From: Arthrobacter sp. PAMC 25486
Lineage (GTDB): Bacteria > Actinomycetota > Actinomycetes > Actinomycetales > Micrococcaceae
Assembly (NCBI RefSeq): GCF_000785535.1
Contig: NZ_CP007595.1
Span: forward strand, 930,001-994,000
Length of the DNA stretch: 64,000 bases
Direction of reading: 5' to 3'
Positions 9,841 through 19,895 of the stretch are shown piece after piece; the first letter of the stretch is position 1, and each line of letters starts with the position of its first letter. Below the pieces are notes generated by a model. The model saw nothing but the letters and a program-made list of their open reading frames with translations, made no database searches and was not told the origin of the DNA. A program made the position numbers and the translations under genes.

Positions 9841-9848
9841 GTGGATAA
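9823..9848 (-). promoter_or_regulatory. Two DnaA-box-like sequences between metK and priA
   Basis: Read on the minus strand, 9840-9848 is TTATCCACA, a perfect match to the bacterial DnaA box consensus. 9823-9831 is CTGTCCACA, one base off a common variant. The two are 17 bp apart, in the same orientation, between the metK stop and the priA start. This is a sequence match only; binding is not shown. Confidence 0.4.
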
Positions 9849-9856
9849 CTGGGTGC

Positions 9857-11059
9857 TCAGGCGTTGAAGAACGCCTTCAGCGCGTCGACCCGGTCAAGAT
9901 TTTCCCACGTGAAGTCGGGATCGTCGCGGCCGAAGTGGCCGTGCGCAGCAGTCTTCGCGTAAATGGGGCGCTTGAGGTCAAGGTCGCGGATGATGGGGCG
10001 CGGTCGCAAATCAAAGACGGCCGAGATGGCTGCTTCGATGCGGCGCGGGTCCACCGTTTCGGTGCCGAACGTCTCAACGTAGATGCCGACCGGACGGGCA
10101 ACACCGATCGCGTAGCCAACCTGCACCTCGGCACGTGTGGCAAGGCCGGCGGCCACCACGTTCTTGGCGACCCAGCGCATGGCGTAGGCGGCTGAACGGT
10201 CAACCTTTGACGGATCCTTGCCGGAGAACGCGCCACCACCGTGGCGGGCCATGCCGCCATATGTGTCGACGATAATCTTGCGGCCGGTCAACCCCGCGTC
10301 GCCCACAGGGCCGCCCACAACGAACGGTCCTGCCGGGTTCAGATGCGACTTCATGGCTGACAGGTCAAGGCCCGAGGCGGCCATGACAGGATTGATCACA
10401 TATTCGGCCAGATCGGCACGCAGCTGCTCGAGTGAGGTGCCCTCTGCATGCTGGCTGGAAATCACCACGGTGTCCACGGAAACGGGCACGTCACCGTCAT
10501 AGCCGATGGTCACCTGGGTTTTGCCGTCGGGGCGCAGGTAGGCCAGTTCGCCCGACTTGCGCACATCCGTCAGGCGTTCGGAGAGACGGTGCGCCAGGTA
10601 GATCGGCGTGGGCATGTAGGAGGCGGTCTCGTTGCTGGCGTAGCCAAACATGAGCCCTTGGTCGCCGGCGCCCTGGGCGTCGTCCTCGTCCACGGCCGTG
10701 CCCTCACGAACCTCAAGGGAGTTGAAAACGCCGTCGAAAATGTCCTGCGACTGCTGGCCGATGGAGACCGAAACACCGCACCGGGCACCGTCAAAGCCGT
10801 TCGCTGAAGAGTCATAGCCAATGTCCAGAATGGTGTTGCGCACGATCTGCGGAATTTCAACATAGGCATTGGTGGTCACCTCGCCCGCAACATGGACCAG
10901 TCCGGTGGTGGCCATGGTTTCAACGGCCACACGGGAATCCGGGTCCTCAGCCAGCAGGGCATCGAGGATGGCGTCACTGATCTGGTCACAGATCTTGTCT
11001 GGGTGGCCCGCCGTCACGGATTCGGAGGTAAACAGGCGCAAGGGATTTACTGAAGTCAC
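9857..11059 (-). CDS. metK: S-adenosylmethionine synthetase
   Basis: MetK makes S-adenosylmethionine from methionine and ATP. The 400-residue length is normal for the family. Near the N terminus is [16 protein letters not shown] with the catalytic His of [17 protein letters not shown] and the Gly-rich loop [16 protein letters not shown] also match family signatures. The start is GTG at 11059 with almost no Shine-Dalgarno. A TAAAGT hexamer sits six bases before it, which suggests a leaderless transcript starting at the GTG. It is placed between coaBC and priA as in other actinobacteria. No SAM riboswitch fits in the 86-bp upstream gap. Confidence 0.97.
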   Translation of the reverse strand: MTSVNPLRLFTSESVTAGHPDKICDQISDAILDALLAEDPDSRVAVETMATTGLVHVAGEVTTNAYVEIPQIVRNTILDIGYDSSANGFDGARCGVSVSIGQQSQDIFDGVFNSLEVREGTAVDEDDAQGAGDQGLMFGYASNETASYMPTPIYLAHRLSERLTDVRKSGELAYLRPDGKTQVTIGYDGDVPVSVDTVVISSQHAEGTSLEQLRADLAEYVINPVMAASGLDLSAMKSHLNPAGPFVVGGPVGDAGLTGRKIIVDTYGGMARHGGGAFSGKDPSKVDRSAAYAMRWVAKNVVAAGLATRAEVQVGYAIGVARPVGIYVETFGTETVDPRRIEAAISAVFDLRPRPIIRDLDLKRPIYAKTAAHGHFGRDDPDFTWENLDRVDALKAFFNA

Positions 11060-11065
11060 GGTTCT

Positions 11066-11071
11066 ACTTTA
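11066..11071 (-). promoter_or_regulatory. Putative -10 element of a leaderless metK promoter
   Basis: TAAAGT matches the actinobacterial TANNNT -10 pattern and lies exactly six bases before the metK GTG. That is the spacing expected when transcription begins at the start codon. No good Shine-Dalgarno competes with this reading. Confidence 0.45.
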
Positions 11072-11145
11072 CTTGGATTTATGGTGCAGGTGGCGGCCGC
11101 TGGACTTGGGCGGTCACATATTCGACAAAATTGGCGGAAACGTAC

Positions 11146-12606
11146 TTATTGTGCCGCGAGTCGCCGTGCAATGACCTGCACGACGGCGTCAGCCACCTGG
11201 CGCTTCGTGCCGCCGGCTTGCACGGGGCTGGCACCGTCCAAGGCCAAAATCTCGACGTGGTTGGTGTCCTGGCCAAAAACGCGTTCGGTGCCGGATTCGC
11301 CCGGCCCCACTTCGTTGACCACGAGGAGGTCGCAGCCCTTGCGTCGCAGTTTGGCCTGCGCATAGGTGCGGGCGTCGGCCTCGGCATCCCCGGTTTCCGC
11401 GGCAAATCCAACGATGAGCTGCTGCTGGTTTTGGGCTGAACGGTGGGCAACGATTTCCGCCAAAATATCGGGATTGCGGACCAGTGTGATGACCGGGTCG
11501 GCAACGTTGTCGCGCTTCTTGATCTTGCCGGTGGAAATGTTGGCCGGACGGAAGTCCGCCACCGCAGCGGCCATGATGACCACATCGGCGGTTGCTGCCG
11601 CGGCGAGCGTTGCCGAGCGCAGCTCCAGGGCCGTTTCAATGGCCTGCAGCGCGGCTCCCGCAGGTGCCGGCACGTCCATGGGTGCGTGGATCATGGTGAC
11701 TCGGGCACCCGCCGCCAGAGCGGCCTCGGCCAGGGCAACGCCCTGCTTGCCGGAGGATTTATTGCCCAGGTACCGTACGGGATCGAGCGGTTCGCGGGTG
11801 CCGCCGGCGGTAATGAGCACCAGCTTCCCGGACAGCGGGCCGGTCATGGCGGCAGCCCCGGAAGCCAGGTCGCCCTGGGTGGTTGCGTCAGGTGCCGGAG
11901 CACCGTCACGGCCCTGGTCCGGGACGAGGACGGCAGCCCGGTCAGCACTGTCAGCCTCGTCGAGAACACCAGCCTCGTCGGGAACACCAACCCCGTCAGG
12001 AACGACGGCGGCAGCCGGGTCCGCAGCGGATGCCGGGGACCCGTCGTCGTGCTTCACGGGGGAACCGGCAGGCTCCCTAACCAGCGCCATCGCGGCGGCG
12101 AAGATCGCCTCCGGCTCAGGGAGGCGGCCGGGGCCGGTGTCGGGACCGGTGAGGCGCCCGACGGCCGGATCCAGCACGTGCACGCCGCGCGAACGCAGCG
12201 TGGCCACATTCGCCACCGTTGAGGCGTGCTGCCACATTTCGGTGTGCATCGCCGGGGCAAAAAGCACCGGCCCGCGGGCCATGAGCAAGGTGGTGGTCAG
12301 GAGGTCGTTGGCGTGGCCGCCGGCAGCCTTGGCCAAAAGGTCTGCAGTTGCCGGGGCCACAACGATCAAATCCGCTTCATGGCCAATACGGACATGGTTG
12401 ACCTGGTCCACGGCGTCAAAAACATCGTTCGTGACAGGCCGCCCGCTAAGGGCTTCCCACGTGGCAACGCCCACAAACTTCGTGGACGCGTCGGTGGGGA
12501 TGACTGTGACGCGGTGGCCCGCCTCAGTGAAAAGCCTGAGCAGGAGGGCGGACTTGTAGGCGGCGATACCGCCGCCTACACCGAGAACGATATTCAACTG
12601 GGACAC
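11146..12606 (-). CDS. coaBC: Bifunctional phosphopantothenoylcysteine decarboxylase / phosphopantothenate-cysteine ligase
   Basis: CoaBC performs two consecutive steps of coenzyme A synthesis: it joins cysteine to 4'-phosphopantothenate, then decarboxylates the product. The N-terminal flavin-dependent CoaC domain shows VGGGIAAYKSALLLR and APAMHTEMW. The C-terminal Rossmann-like CoaB domain shows ITAGGTREPLDPVRYLGN and SGKQG. The GTG at 12606 (VSQLNIVLGV) matches the family N terminus, whereas a longer frame to 12678 would run into rpoZ. Between the domains, about residues 175-250, is an unusually long Ala/Asp/Pro-rich linker. The 486-residue total is longer than the usual 400-430. It lies directly downstream of rpoZ. 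Confidence 0.95.
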   Translation of the reverse strand: MSQLNIVLGVGGGIAAYKSALLLRLFTEAGHRVTVIPTDASTKFVGVATWEALSGRPVTNDVFDAVDQVNHVRIGHEADLIVVAPATADLLAKAAGGHANDLLTTTLLMARGPVLFAPAMHTEMWQHASTVANVATLRSRGVHVLDPAVGRLTGPDTGPGRLPEPEAIFAAAMALVREPAGSPVKHDDGSPASAADPAAAVVPDGVGVPDEAGVLDEADSADRAAVLVPDQGRDGAPAPDATTQGDLASGAAAMTGPLSGKLVLITAGGTREPLDPVRYLGNKSSGKQGVALAEAALAAGARVTMIHAPMDVPAPAGAALQAIETALELRSATLAAAATADVVIMAAAVADFRPANISTGKIKKRDNVADPVITLVRNPDILAEIVAHRSAQNQQQLIVGFAAETGDAEADARTYAQAKLRRKGCDLLVVNEVGPGESGTERVFGQDTNHVEILALDGASPVQAGGTKRQVADAVVQVIARRLAAQ

Positions 12607-12628
12607 CGTGGCAGCTCGTAAACGCTGC

Positions 12629-12886
12629 TTAGACGGTCTCGACGGGTGTGGAGACCAACAGGCCCTCGTCGATTTCACGGAAGGCGATTGAGAGGGACTT
12701 CTCGTTCAGCTTCGTGTCAACGAGGGGGCCAACGTACTCAAACAGGCCCTCGTGGAGCTGTGCGTAGTAGGCGTTGATCTGGCGTGCGCGCTTTGCACCA
12801 AAGATGACCAGTCCGTACTTCGAGTCGGCTGCTTCAAGCAGTGAATCGATCGAGGGATTGATGATGCCTTCGGGTTGTGTAGTCAA
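12629..12886 (-). CDS. rpoZ: RNA polymerase omega subunit
   Basis: This 85-residue protein is the omega subunit, which helps assemble and stabilise RNA polymerase by binding beta'. The segment [20 protein letters not shown] matches the conserved family core. The start is TTG at 12886, supported by GGAG about six bases upstream. The position between gmk and coaBC is conserved in actinobacteria and likely reflects one transcript. Confidence 0.95.
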   Translation of the reverse strand: MTTQPEGIINPSIDSLLEAADSKYGLVIFGAKRARQINAYYAQLHEGLFEYVGPLVDTKLNEKSLSIAFREIDEGLLVSTPVETV

Positions 12887-12921
12887 TTACTTCTCCAAAA
12901 AATTGAAAGGGGTGGTACAAG

Positions 12922-13536
12922 TTATGCAAGGTGATGAGGGGTGAGCCCCATCAGATCAACCAGCGCCGCTGCAGCCCGGCTGACATCATCGTTGACGATG
13001 ACATAATCAAATTCCGGCGCGGCAGCAAGTTCCAGTTTAGCCGTTTCCAGGCGGCGGTGCTGTTCTTCGGCGCTTTCTGTGCCGCGTCCCACCAATCGGC
13101 GGACCAATTCTTCCCAGTTGGGCGGTGCCAGGAACACAAAATCTGCCTCCGGCATGGCCTCCTTAACCTGTCGGGCACCCTGCAAATCGATCTCCAGGAG
13201 CACCGATTTCCCGTCGTCAACGGCGGCCTGAACCGTGCTGCGCAGGGTGCCGTAGCGGTTGACGCCGTGCACGACAGCCCATTCGAGCAGGTCGCCTTGC
13301 TCAACGAGCGAGTCAAACTCGTCGGCGGACTTGAAGAAGTAGTGCACTCCCTCTTCCTCGCCCGGGCGCGCCGTGCGGGTGGTTGCCGAAACGGACAGCC
13401 ACACGTCCGGGTAGTTGTCGCGGATGAACGTTGACACGGTGCCCTTGCCGACGGCGGTGGGCCCGGCCAGGACTGTCACGCCGCTGCGGGCCTTGCTGCG
13501 GGTGGTGTTTTCACCCGGCACTGCGACGTCGCTCAC
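12922..13536 (-). CDS. gmk: Guanylate kinase
   Basis: Guanylate kinase converts GMP to GDP with ATP. The protein is 204 residues and has the P-loop as [10 protein letters not shown] near residue 27. The GMP-binding region includes [20 protein letters not shown], and [13 protein letters not shown] matches the family. The N-terminal 20 residues are a short extension. The GTG start at 13536 overlaps the mihF stop as GTGA, so mihF and gmk are translationally coupled, as in mycobacteria. Confidence 0.97.
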   Translation of the reverse strand: MSDVAVPGENTTRSKARSGVTVLAGPTAVGKGTVSTFIRDNYPDVWLSVSATTRTARPGEEEGVHYFFKSADEFDSLVEQGDLLEWAVVHGVNRYGTLRSTVQAAVDDGKSVLLEIDLQGARQVKEAMPEADFVFLAPPNWEELVRRLVGRGTESAEEQHRRLETAKLELAAAPEFDYVIVNDDVSRAAAALVDLMGLTPHHLA

Positions 13537-13853
13537 GGCTTGTCTCCCAGGTAGTCCACCAGGGCCCGGCGCTGGTGCACGCCCAGGCCACGCACCCTGC
13601 GGGTTGGGGCTATCCCCAGCTCGCTCATGATCACAGTTGCACGTACCTTTCCAATGCCCGGAAGGGCTTCCAATAATTCACACACTTTAAGTCTGTCCAG
13701 GGCGGGTTCCGCGGCTGCCGCCTCCAGGACGGTCGCCACAGTTCTCTGGCCAGTTTTCAATTCTTGTTTTACTTGCGATCGCAATGCCCTTGCCGCCAAA
13801 GCCTTGAGCCGTGCGTCTGCGCGATCCTGCGGGGACAACTGCGGCAATTTCAC
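13533..13853 (-). CDS. mihF: Actinobacterial integration host factor (mIHF)
   Basis: mIHF is the actinobacterial nucleoid protein that binds and bends DNA with a helix-two-turn-helix fold; it is unrelated to E. coli IHF. The 106-residue product ends with the conserved block [19 protein letters not shown] followed by [13 protein letters not shown] chose GTG at 13853 ([11 protein letters not shown]) because AGGGAG sits eight bases upstream and the length matches the family. The longer open frame toward 14282 runs antisense to nothing real and overlaps pyrF. The gene leads the mihF-gmk-rpoZ-coaBC set. Confidence 0.93.
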   Translation of the reverse strand: MKLPQLSPQDRADARLKALAARALRSQVKQELKTGQRTVATVLEAAAAEPALDRLKVCELLEALPGIGKVRATVIMSELGIAPTRRVRGLGVHQRRALVDYLGDKP

Positions 13854-13880
13854 GAAAAAGGCTCCCTGTTTAATGGCTGT

Positions 13881-13932
13881 CCCCGGTGCGGGTGGTTGCG
13901 ACGTTATTGCATCGAACCTATCCGCACCGGGG
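13881..13932 (-). promoter_or_regulatory. Perfect 11-bp inverted repeat in the mihF leader
   Basis: CCCCGGTGCGG (13881-13891) and CCGCACCGGGG (13922-13932) form a perfect 11-bp inverted repeat with a 30-base loop, 28 bases before the mihF start. It could be an operator or an mRNA structure. No U-tract follows, so a terminator is less likely. Confidence 0.45.
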
Positions 13933-13943
13933 ATGCAAATCAA

Positions 13944-13971
13944 TTGGCCCTGGACATCAGCCAGGGGCCAA
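13944..13971 (-). terminator. Hairpin after pyrF
   Basis: TTGGCCCTGG (13944-13953) pairs with CCAGGGGCCAA (13961-13971) with one bulged base and a seven-base loop, seven bases beyond the pyrF stop. It probably marks the 3' end of the pyr operon, although the tail is not U-rich. Confidence 0.5.
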
Positions 13972-13977
13972 GGCCGG

Positions 13978-14856
13978 TTACAGCCCGGACAAGGTGGCCT
14001 CGGTGGCCACACGCAGGGCTGCCACCTCCGGGCCGGCGGCAAGAATGCCGCGGCTGGAGGTTGCCAACACTGCCGGGTAGGCGGTGCCGAAGGTGGTCCG
14101 CATCTCGGCCCCGGTGGCACCTTGTGCGCCCAGGCCGGGCGCCAGGATCGGCCCGTGCACTGCTGCCAGGTCAATCCCGAGGTCGGCCAGGGCCGTCCCG
14201 ACGGTTGCACCGACCACCAAACCAACGGAGCCCAGTGCCTGCTCCGCGTAGCGTTGGTTCTCTTGCGCCGACGCCTGGACAATGCGTTTGGCCACCGATT
14301 CGTGCCCGCCCACGTGCTGCACCGAGGCGCCCTCCGGGTTGGACGTCAGGGCCAGCACGAACACGCCGCGGCCGTTCGCCGCGGCCATGTCCAGCGCTGG
14401 ACGCAGCGACTCAAAGCCCAGGTACGGGCTCAGTGTGACCGCGTCCGCCGCCAGGGCCGAGCCGTCGCGCAGCCAGGCGTCGGCATAGCCGGCCATGGTG
14501 GAGCCAATGTCCCCACGCTTGGCGTCGGCGATGCTCAGCATGCCCGCCTCGGTGGACGCTGCCAGCAGCTCCTCCAGGACGGCCAGGCCGGCCGAGCCGT
14601 GGCGCTCATAGAGCGCCACCTGCGGCTTGATGGCGGCGGCGAGGGGGGCCACCGCCTCCAACACGGTGAGGGAGAAGCTGCGCAGGCCCTGGACGTTGTC
14701 CGCCAGCCCCCAGGCGGCCAGCAGGCCCGGGTGCGGGTCGATGCCCACACACAGGGGTCCGCGAGCCGTCATGGCGGCGGCGAGCCGGACACCAAAAGGT
14801 GCGCGGCCAGCAGCAGGAGCCGGGGACCCGCCGTCGTGCTTGGAGGAGCTAGGCAT
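13978..14856 (-). CDS. pyrF: Orotidine 5'-phosphate decarboxylase
   Basis: PyrF decarboxylates OMP to UMP, the last step of de novo pyrimidine synthesis. The 292-residue protein is of the longer type-2 (mycobacterial) class. It has [17 protein letters not shown] near the N terminus, [11 protein letters not shown], and the catalytic Lys-Asp segment [14 protein letters not shown]. The ATG at 14856 overlaps the carB stop by eight bases and gives a normal length; the longer open frame into carB is a shadow. It is the last gene of the pyrR-pyrF operon. Confidence 0.96.
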   Translation of the reverse strand: MPSSSKHDGGSPAPAAGRAPFGVRLAAAMTARGPLCVGIDPHPGLLAAWGLADNVQGLRSFSLTVLEAVAPLAAAIKPQVALYERHGSAGLAVLEELLAASTEAGMLSIADAKRGDIGSTMAGYADAWLRDGSALAADAVTLSPYLGFESLRPALDMAAANGRGVFVLALTSNPEGASVQHVGGHESVAKRIVQASAQENQRYAEQALGSVGLVVGATVGTALADLGIDLAAVHGPILAPGLGAQGATGAEMRTTFGTAYPAVLATSSRGILAAGPEVAALRVATEATLSGL

Positions 14857-17800
14857 TCTGTGCTGCCAGCCCTGCCGCCAGGACCAGTGCGTGCTCCTGC
14901 AGGCTCGTGACGTCCCATTCGTAGGAGCGCAACGCCTCCATGGCCTGAACGGCAACGTTGAACTCGGCCACCGTGGTGATGCAGGGACGGCCGTTGGAGA
15001 CTGCCGCTGCCCGGATCTCGTAGCCGTCTCCGCGGGCCTGGCCGCCTGAAGGGGTGTTGAAGATCATGTCGATCTCACCGTTGTTAATGAGGTCCACAAT
15101 GCTCTGATCGTCCGAGTTGGCGCTTTCCTGGCTGATCTTGCGAACAGTCGTGGAGGCGATGCCATTGCGGCGCAGGACGTCGGCCGTACCGCCGGTGGCA
15201 ACAATCTCGTAGCCCAGGTCGACGAGGCGCTTGACGGCCATGATGATGGAGCGCTTGTCGCGGTTGGCCACCGAGACGAAGACCTTGCCGTCAACGGGCA
15301 GAGCGCCGTTGGCTGCGGCCTGGCTCTTGGCGAAGGCCGTGTCAAAGTGCTTGTCAATGCCCATGACCTCACCCGTGGAACGCATTTCGGGCCCGAGCAG
15401 GGAGTCCACAACGTGGCCTTCCGGGGTGCGGAAGCGGTTGAAGGGCAGGACTGCTTCCTTCACGGCGACCGGGGCGTTGTCGGGCAGGTTTCCGCCGTCG
15501 CCCACCTCGGGCAGGATGTGGTGGACGCTGCGCAGGTGCGCGATGGACACACCGACGCCGATCAGGGCTGCGGCCTTGGCCATCTGCACGCCGGTCGCCT
15601 TGGAGACGAACGGCACGGTGCGGGAGGCGCGCGGGTTGGCCTCGAGCACGTAGAGGATGTCGGCGGCCAGGGCGAACTGGATGTTGATCAACCCGCGCAC
15701 GCCCACGCCCTCGGCGATGGCGCGGGTGGCCGTGCGGACACGCTCCTGCACGTCCTTGCCCAGGGTGATGGGGGGCAGCACGCAGGCGGAGTCGCCCGAG
15801 TGGATGCCGGCCTCTTCGATGTGCTCCATGATGCCGCCAAGGTACATGTCCTTGCCGTCAAAGAGCGCGTCAACGTCAATCTCGATGGCGTCTTCCAAGA
15901 ACCTGTCGATGAGGACCGGGTGCGCCTCGGTGATCTCGGTGGCGTTCTTGATGTAACGGGACAGGTTGGCCTCGTCATAGACGATCTCCATGCCACGGCC
16001 GCCCAGAACGTAGGACGGGCGAACCAGGACGGGGTAACCGATCTCATCCGCGATCTTCTTGGCGTCGTTGAAGGACACGGCAGTGCCGTTCTTCGGCGCG
16101 ATCAGGCCCGCCTCGTCGAGCACGCGGGAGAACATGCCGCGGTGCTCGGCCAGGTCGATGGCTTCCGGGGACGTGCCCAGGATGGGCACACCGGCGTCGG
16201 CCAGTTCCTGAGCCAGCTTCAACGGGGTCTGCCCGCCAAGCTGCACGAACACGCCCATGACGCCACCGGTGCGCTCTTCGGCCGCAATGATTTCAAGGAC
16301 GTCCTCGAGGGTCAGCGGTTCAAAGTACAGGCGGGTGGAGACGTCATAGTCGGTGGAGACGGTTTCCGGGTTGCAGTTGACCATGACGGTCTCGTAGCCG
16401 GCCTTGCGCAGCGCCATGGAGGCGTGCACGCAGGAGTAGTCAAACTCGATGCCCTGGCCGATGCGGTTGGGGCCCGAGCCGAGGATGATGACGGACGGCT
16501 TTTCGTGCAGCGCAATCTCGTCCTCCTCGTCGTAGCTGGAGTAGTGGTACGGGGTGTACGCGGCGAATTCGGCGGCACAGGTGTCCACCGTCTTGTACAC
16601 GGGGCGGATGTTCAGTGCCTGGCGGACGCCGCGCACCACCGCCTCGGAGTTGTGCGTCAGCTCGCCGATCTGGACGTCGGAGAAGCCGTGGCGCTTGGCT
16701 AGTTTCAGCATTTCCGGGGTCAGTGCGGTGGACTGGCGGATGGTGGCGGAGATTTCGTTCAGCAGCACCAGCTGGTCAAGGAACCAGGGGTCAATGCCTG
16801 TTGCCTCGTAGAGTTCCTCGATGGTGGCGCCGCCGAGGAGGGCCCGCTGGACCTGGCCGAGGCGCTCGGTGGTGGGGCGCTTGGAGAGCTCAATCAGCTC
16901 CGGCACATCCAGTGCGTTGACGGTCTTGAAGTCGAGGCTGGCACCCTTCTGCTCCAGTGAGCGCAGCGCCTTCTGGAGTGCCTCGGTGAAGTTGCGGCCC
17001 ATGGCCATGGCTTCGCCGACGCTCTTCATGGTGGTGGTCAGGGTGTCATCCGCTGCGGGGAACTTCTCGAAGGCGAAGCGGGGCACCTTCACAACGACGT
17101 AGTCGAGCGCGGGCTCGAAGGAGGCCGGGGTTTTCTGTGTGATGTCGTTCGGGATCTCATCCAGGGTGTAGCCCAGTGAGAGCTTCGTGGCGATCTTGGC
17201 GATGGCAAAGCCGGTGGCCTTGGAGGCCAGTGCGGAGGAGCGTGAGACGCGCGGGTTCATCTCAATGACGACGACGCGTCCCGTGTCGGGTTCGATCGCG
17301 AACTGGATGTTGCAGCCGCCCGTGTCGACGCCAACCTCACGGATGATGGCGATGGAGATGTCGCGCAGGTTCTGGTATTCGCGGTCCGTCAGCGTCATGG
17401 CAGGGGCCACGGTGATGGAGTCGCCTGTGTGCACGCCCACCGGGTCAAAGTTTTCAATGGAGCACACAACAACGACATTGTCGTTCTTGTCGCGCATCAT
17501 TTCCAGCTCGTATTCCTTCCAGCCAAGGATGCTCTCTTCGAGCAACACCTCGGTGGTGGGGCTGTACTGCAGGCCCTGGCCCACAATACGGGTGAGGTCT
17601 TGCGGGGTGTAGGCCAGGCCGGAGCCCAGCCCGCCCATGGTGAAGGACGGGCGCACGACCATGGGGTAGCCGAGGTCTTCGGCGGCCGTAAAGGCCTCCT
17701 CGATGGTGTGGATGATGTGGCTGCGCGCCGACTCGGCACCGCAGCGCTCAACGACGCCCTTGAACTTTTCGCGGTCCTCGCCAAGCTCGATGGCGGCGAT

Positions 17801-18157
17801 GTTGGCACCGATCAACTCAACGTTGTACTTGGCCAGCACCCCGTTTTTATCCAGTGCGATCGCGGCGTTCAACGCGGTCTGGCCACCGAGGGTGGGCAGG
17901 ATGGCGTCCGGGCGCTCCTTGGCGATGATCTTCTCAATCACCTCGGGGGTGATGGGCTCAACGTAGGTGGCATCGGCGAACTCGGGGTCCGTCATGATGG
18001 TGGCCGGGTTGGAGTTGACGAGGATGACCCGCAGGCCTTCCTCCTTCAAAACACGCAGCGCCTGGGTGCCGGAGTAGTCAAACTCGGCAGCCTGGCCAAT
18101 CACGATCGGGCCGGAGCCAATGACCAAAACTGACTTAAGATCTTCCCTCTTTGGCAT
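14849..18157 (-). CDS. carB: Carbamoyl-phosphate synthase large subunit
   Basis: CarB makes carbamoyl phosphate from bicarbonate, ammonia (from CarA) and two ATP, feeding both pyrimidine and arginine synthesis. The 1102 residues match the family, with two homologous ATP-grasp halves. Each begins with a similar Rossmann segment ([20 protein letters not shown] and [19 protein letters not shown]). The C-terminal MGS-like allosteric domain ([15 protein letters not shown] to the end) is present. The ATG at 18157 shares one base with the carA stop (TAATG), so carA and carB are coupled. Confidence 0.98.
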   Translation of the reverse strand: MPKREDLKSVLVIGSGPIVIGQAAEFDYSGTQALRVLKEEGLRVILVNSNPATIMTDPEFADATYVEPITPEVIEKIIAKERPDAILPTLGGQTALNAAIALDKNGVLAKYNVELIGANIAAIELGEDREKFKGVVERCGAESARSHIIHTIEEAFTAAEDLGYPMVVRPSFTMGGLGSGLAYTPQDLTRIVGQGLQYSPTTEVLLEESILGWKEYELEMMRDKNDNVVVVCSIENFDPVGVHTGDSITVAPAMTLTDREYQNLRDISIAIIREVGVDTGGCNIQFAIEPDTGRVVVIEMNPRVSRSSALASKATGFAIAKIATKLSLGYTLDEIPNDITQKTPASFEPALDYVVVKVPRFAFEKFPAADDTLTTTMKSVGEAMAMGRNFTEALQKALRSLEQKGASLDFKTVNALDVPELIELSKRPTTERLGQVQRALLGGATIEELYEATGIDPWFLDQLVLLNEISATIRQSTALTPEMLKLAKRHGFSDVQIGELTHNSEAVVRGVRQALNIRPVYKTVDTCAAEFAAYTPYHYSSYDEEDEIALHEKPSVIILGSGPNRIGQGIEFDYSCVHASMALRKAGYETVMVNCNPETVSTDYDVSTRLYFEPLTLEDVLEIIAAEERTGGVMGVFVQLGGQTPLKLAQELADAGVPILGTSPEAIDLAEHRGMFSRVLDEAGLIAPKNGTAVSFNDAKKIADEIGYPVLVRPSYVLGGRGMEIVYDEANLSRYIKNATEITEAHPVLIDRFLEDAIEIDVDALFDGKDMYLGGIMEHIEEAGIHSGDSACVLPPITLGKDVQERVRTATRAIAEGVGVRGLINIQFALAADILYVLEANPRASRTVPFVSKATGVQMAKAAALIGVGVSIAHLRSVHHILPEVGDGGNLPDNAPVAVKEAVLPFNRFRTPEGHVVDSLLGPEMRSTGEVMGIDKHFDTAFAKSQAAANGALPVDGKVFVSVANRDKRSIIMAVKRLVDLGYEIVATGGTADVLRRNGIASTTVRKISQESANSDDQSIVDLINNGEIDMIFNTPSGGQARGDGYEIRAAAVSNGRPCITTVAEFNVAVQAMEALRSYEWDVTSLQEHALVLAAGLAAQNA

Positions 18158-19368
18158 TACTTGTTTTCCTGGCTCTGTGTGGTCTGGCTCTGTGCGGTCT
18201 TGTTCTGTGCGCTCTGGTAATCACCCATGAGGCTGATGAACCGGTCAAACAGGTAGGCGGCGTCGTGCGGGCCGGCCGCGGCTTCGGGGTGGTATTGCAC
18301 CGAGAAGGCGGGAATGTCCAGGCAGGACAGGCCCTCGACAACCTGGTCGTTGAGGCTGATGTGGCTGACCTCGACCCGGCCGAAGCGGTCCTCGGGTGCC
18401 AGCGGGGCACCTTCCAGCGGCGCGTCGACGGCGAAACCGTGGTTTTGGCTGGTGATTTCCACCTTGCCGGTGCTGCGGTCAAGGACGGGCTGGTTCATGC
18501 CGCGGTGTCCGTAGCGCAGCTTGTACGTGCCAAAGCCCAGGGCGCGGCCCAGGATCTGGTTGCCGAAGCAGATGCCGAAGTACGGCACGCCTGCTTCGAG
18601 GAAGCTGCGGACAAAGCCCACCTGGCGGTCGGCCGTGGCGGGGTCGCCGGGGCCGTTGGAGATGAACACGCCGTCGGGATTCAGCGCCTGCGCCTCTTCA
18701 AAGGTGGTGGTGGCGGGCAGCACGTGCAGGCGCACTCCGCGCTCGGCAAAACGGGCCGGGGTCATGGCCTTCATGCCCAGGTCCAGTGCGACGATGGTGA
18801 ACAGGGTTTCACCGGTCCAGCCGTGGTCGGCCGGTTCGACGACGTACGCCTTCTTGGTGCTGACCTCTTCGGCCAGGCGCAGGCCGGCCATGGAGGGCTG
18901 CGCGGCAACCTCGGCGACCAGCTCGGCGGCGGGGCGGGCTGCGCCCTCGCCGGAGAAGATGCCTGCCTTCATGGTGCCGCGCTCACGCAGGTGGCGGGTG
19001 ATGGCGCGGGTGTCGACTCCCTGGATGCCCACGACGCCCTGGGAGGTGAGTTCGTCGTCGAGCGTTCCCTCACTGCGCCAGTTGGAGGCGCGGCGGGCGG
19101 CGTCGCGCACGATGTACCCGGCGGCCCAGATCTTCGCCGATTCATTGTCCGCCTTGTTCACGCCGGTGTTGCCGATGTGCGGTGCCGTCTGCACGATCAA
19201 CTGGCGGGCGTAGGACGGGTCCGTCAGTGTTTCCTGGTAACCGGTCATTCCGGTGGTAAAAACTGCCTCGCCGAGGGCTGTGCCCTGTGCTCCGTAGCTG
19301 CTGCCACGGAAAGTGCGACCGTCTTCCAAGACCAAAAGTGCCTGTGCCGGCATAGTTGCATCACTCAT
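18157..19368 (-). CDS. carA: Carbamoyl-phosphate synthase small subunit (glutaminase)
   Basis: CarA hydrolyses glutamine and channels ammonia to CarB. The N-terminal small-subunit domain begins [17 protein letters not shown]. The class I amidotransferase domain has the nucleophile Cys in [10 protein letters not shown], and the catalytic His and Glu lie in QYHPEAA. The start is uncertain: the ATG at 19368 (MSDATMPAQ) is preferred here, but a TTG at 19374 overlapping the upstream stop (TTGA) and an ATG at 19353 are possible. It follows a PH-like membrane protein, as in mycobacteria. Confidence 0.96.
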   Translation of the reverse strand: MSDATMPAQALLVLEDGRTFRGSSYGAQGTALGEAVFTTGMTGYQETLTDPSYARQLIVQTAPHIGNTGVNKADNESAKIWAAGYIVRDAARRASNWRSEGTLDDELTSQGVVGIQGVDTRAITRHLRERGTMKAGIFSGEGAARPAAELVAEVAAQPSMAGLRLAEEVSTKKAYVVEPADHGWTGETLFTIVALDLGMKAMTPARFAERGVRLHVLPATTTFEEAQALNPDGVFISNGPGDPATADRQVGFVRSFLEAGVPYFGICFGNQILGRALGFGTYKLRYGHRGMNQPVLDRSTGKVEITSQNHGFAVDAPLEGAPLAPEDRFGRVEVSHISLNDQVVEGLSCLDIPAFSVQYHPEAAAGPHDAAYLFDRFISLMGDYQSAQNKTAQSQTTQSQENK

Positions 19369-19370
19369 TC

Positions 19371-19895
19371 TCAATTGTTCTTTCCGTTGCGCTTTGTATC
19401 GCTGTCTTCAGGCAGCAGTGCCTGCAATGCTTCAATGAGGGGCCGTTTTGCCCCGGCCTCGGTAGTGCGGAATCCGGTGTCAACTTCGGTGTCCGCCAAA
19501 TTCCAGCTGATGACGATCAGGCCGTCCTTCTCCACAAACTTACCGGCCATTCCCGCCTGCGTCCCCACATTGGTGAGTGCGTCCTTGGCGATGAACAGGT
19601 CCTGTGCTCCCCGGCGCTCAATCACGACGCCGTCCGGGTGGACGCTGGCGATGCCGGGAGTGCGGATGCCAAGTCCGTGAACAGCCAGCCGGTCAAGCCA
19701 GTCGCCTGTGGAGGTGGTCACCACGTATTGGCCCGGCACGCTGATCACGGCTGTGCCGAGGCCGTCCGGGACCTCCGGCAACCCGGCCACCCCGGCCTGG
19801 CGCTTGAGTTTCCCACGCCAGCCCAGCCACATCAGGGCCACGATAGCCACGAGGGGCACCACGGCGGAGATAACTATCAGTGCTTCCTTGCTCAT
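19371..19895 (-). CDS. PH-like membrane protein of the pyr operon
   Basis: This 174-residue protein has one N-terminal membrane helix (residues 4-26, ending WRGKLKR), then a soluble beta-rich domain resembling the PH-like family found between pyrC and carA in actinobacteria (the Rv1382 position in M. tuberculosis). Its biochemical role is not known. The ATG overlaps the pyrC stop by 4 bp and its own stop abuts carA, so it is firmly in the pyrimidine operon. A regulatory or membrane-anchoring role for pyrimidine enzymes is inference. Confidence 0.8.
   Translation of the reverse strand: MSKEALIVISAVVPLVAIVALMWLGWRGKLKRQAGVAGLPEVPDGLGTAVISVPGQYVVTTSTGDWLDRLAVHGLGIRTPGIASVHPDGVVIERRGAQDLFIAKDALTNVGTQAGMAGKFVEKDGLIVISWNLADTEVDTGFRTTEAGAKRPLIEALQALLPEDSDTKRNGKNN

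Noticed and set aside
11060..11145. Possible SAM riboswitch before metK
   Set aside because: The gap of 86 bp is too short for SAM-I, has no conserved core, and the start looks leaderless.
13854..14282. N-terminal extension of mihF to 249 residues
   Set aside because: It overlaps pyrF on the same strand in another frame, and the shorter start has a good ribosome binding site and family length.
15347..16702. A 451-codon plus-strand open frame inside carB
   Set aside because: It is antisense to a well-conserved carB frame, has no recognisable domain, and is a normal product of high-GC codon bias.
17429..18133. A 234-codon plus-strand open frame over the 5' part of carB
   Set aside because: It is antisense shadow coding with repeated Val-Gly-Asp type composition and no ribosome binding site.
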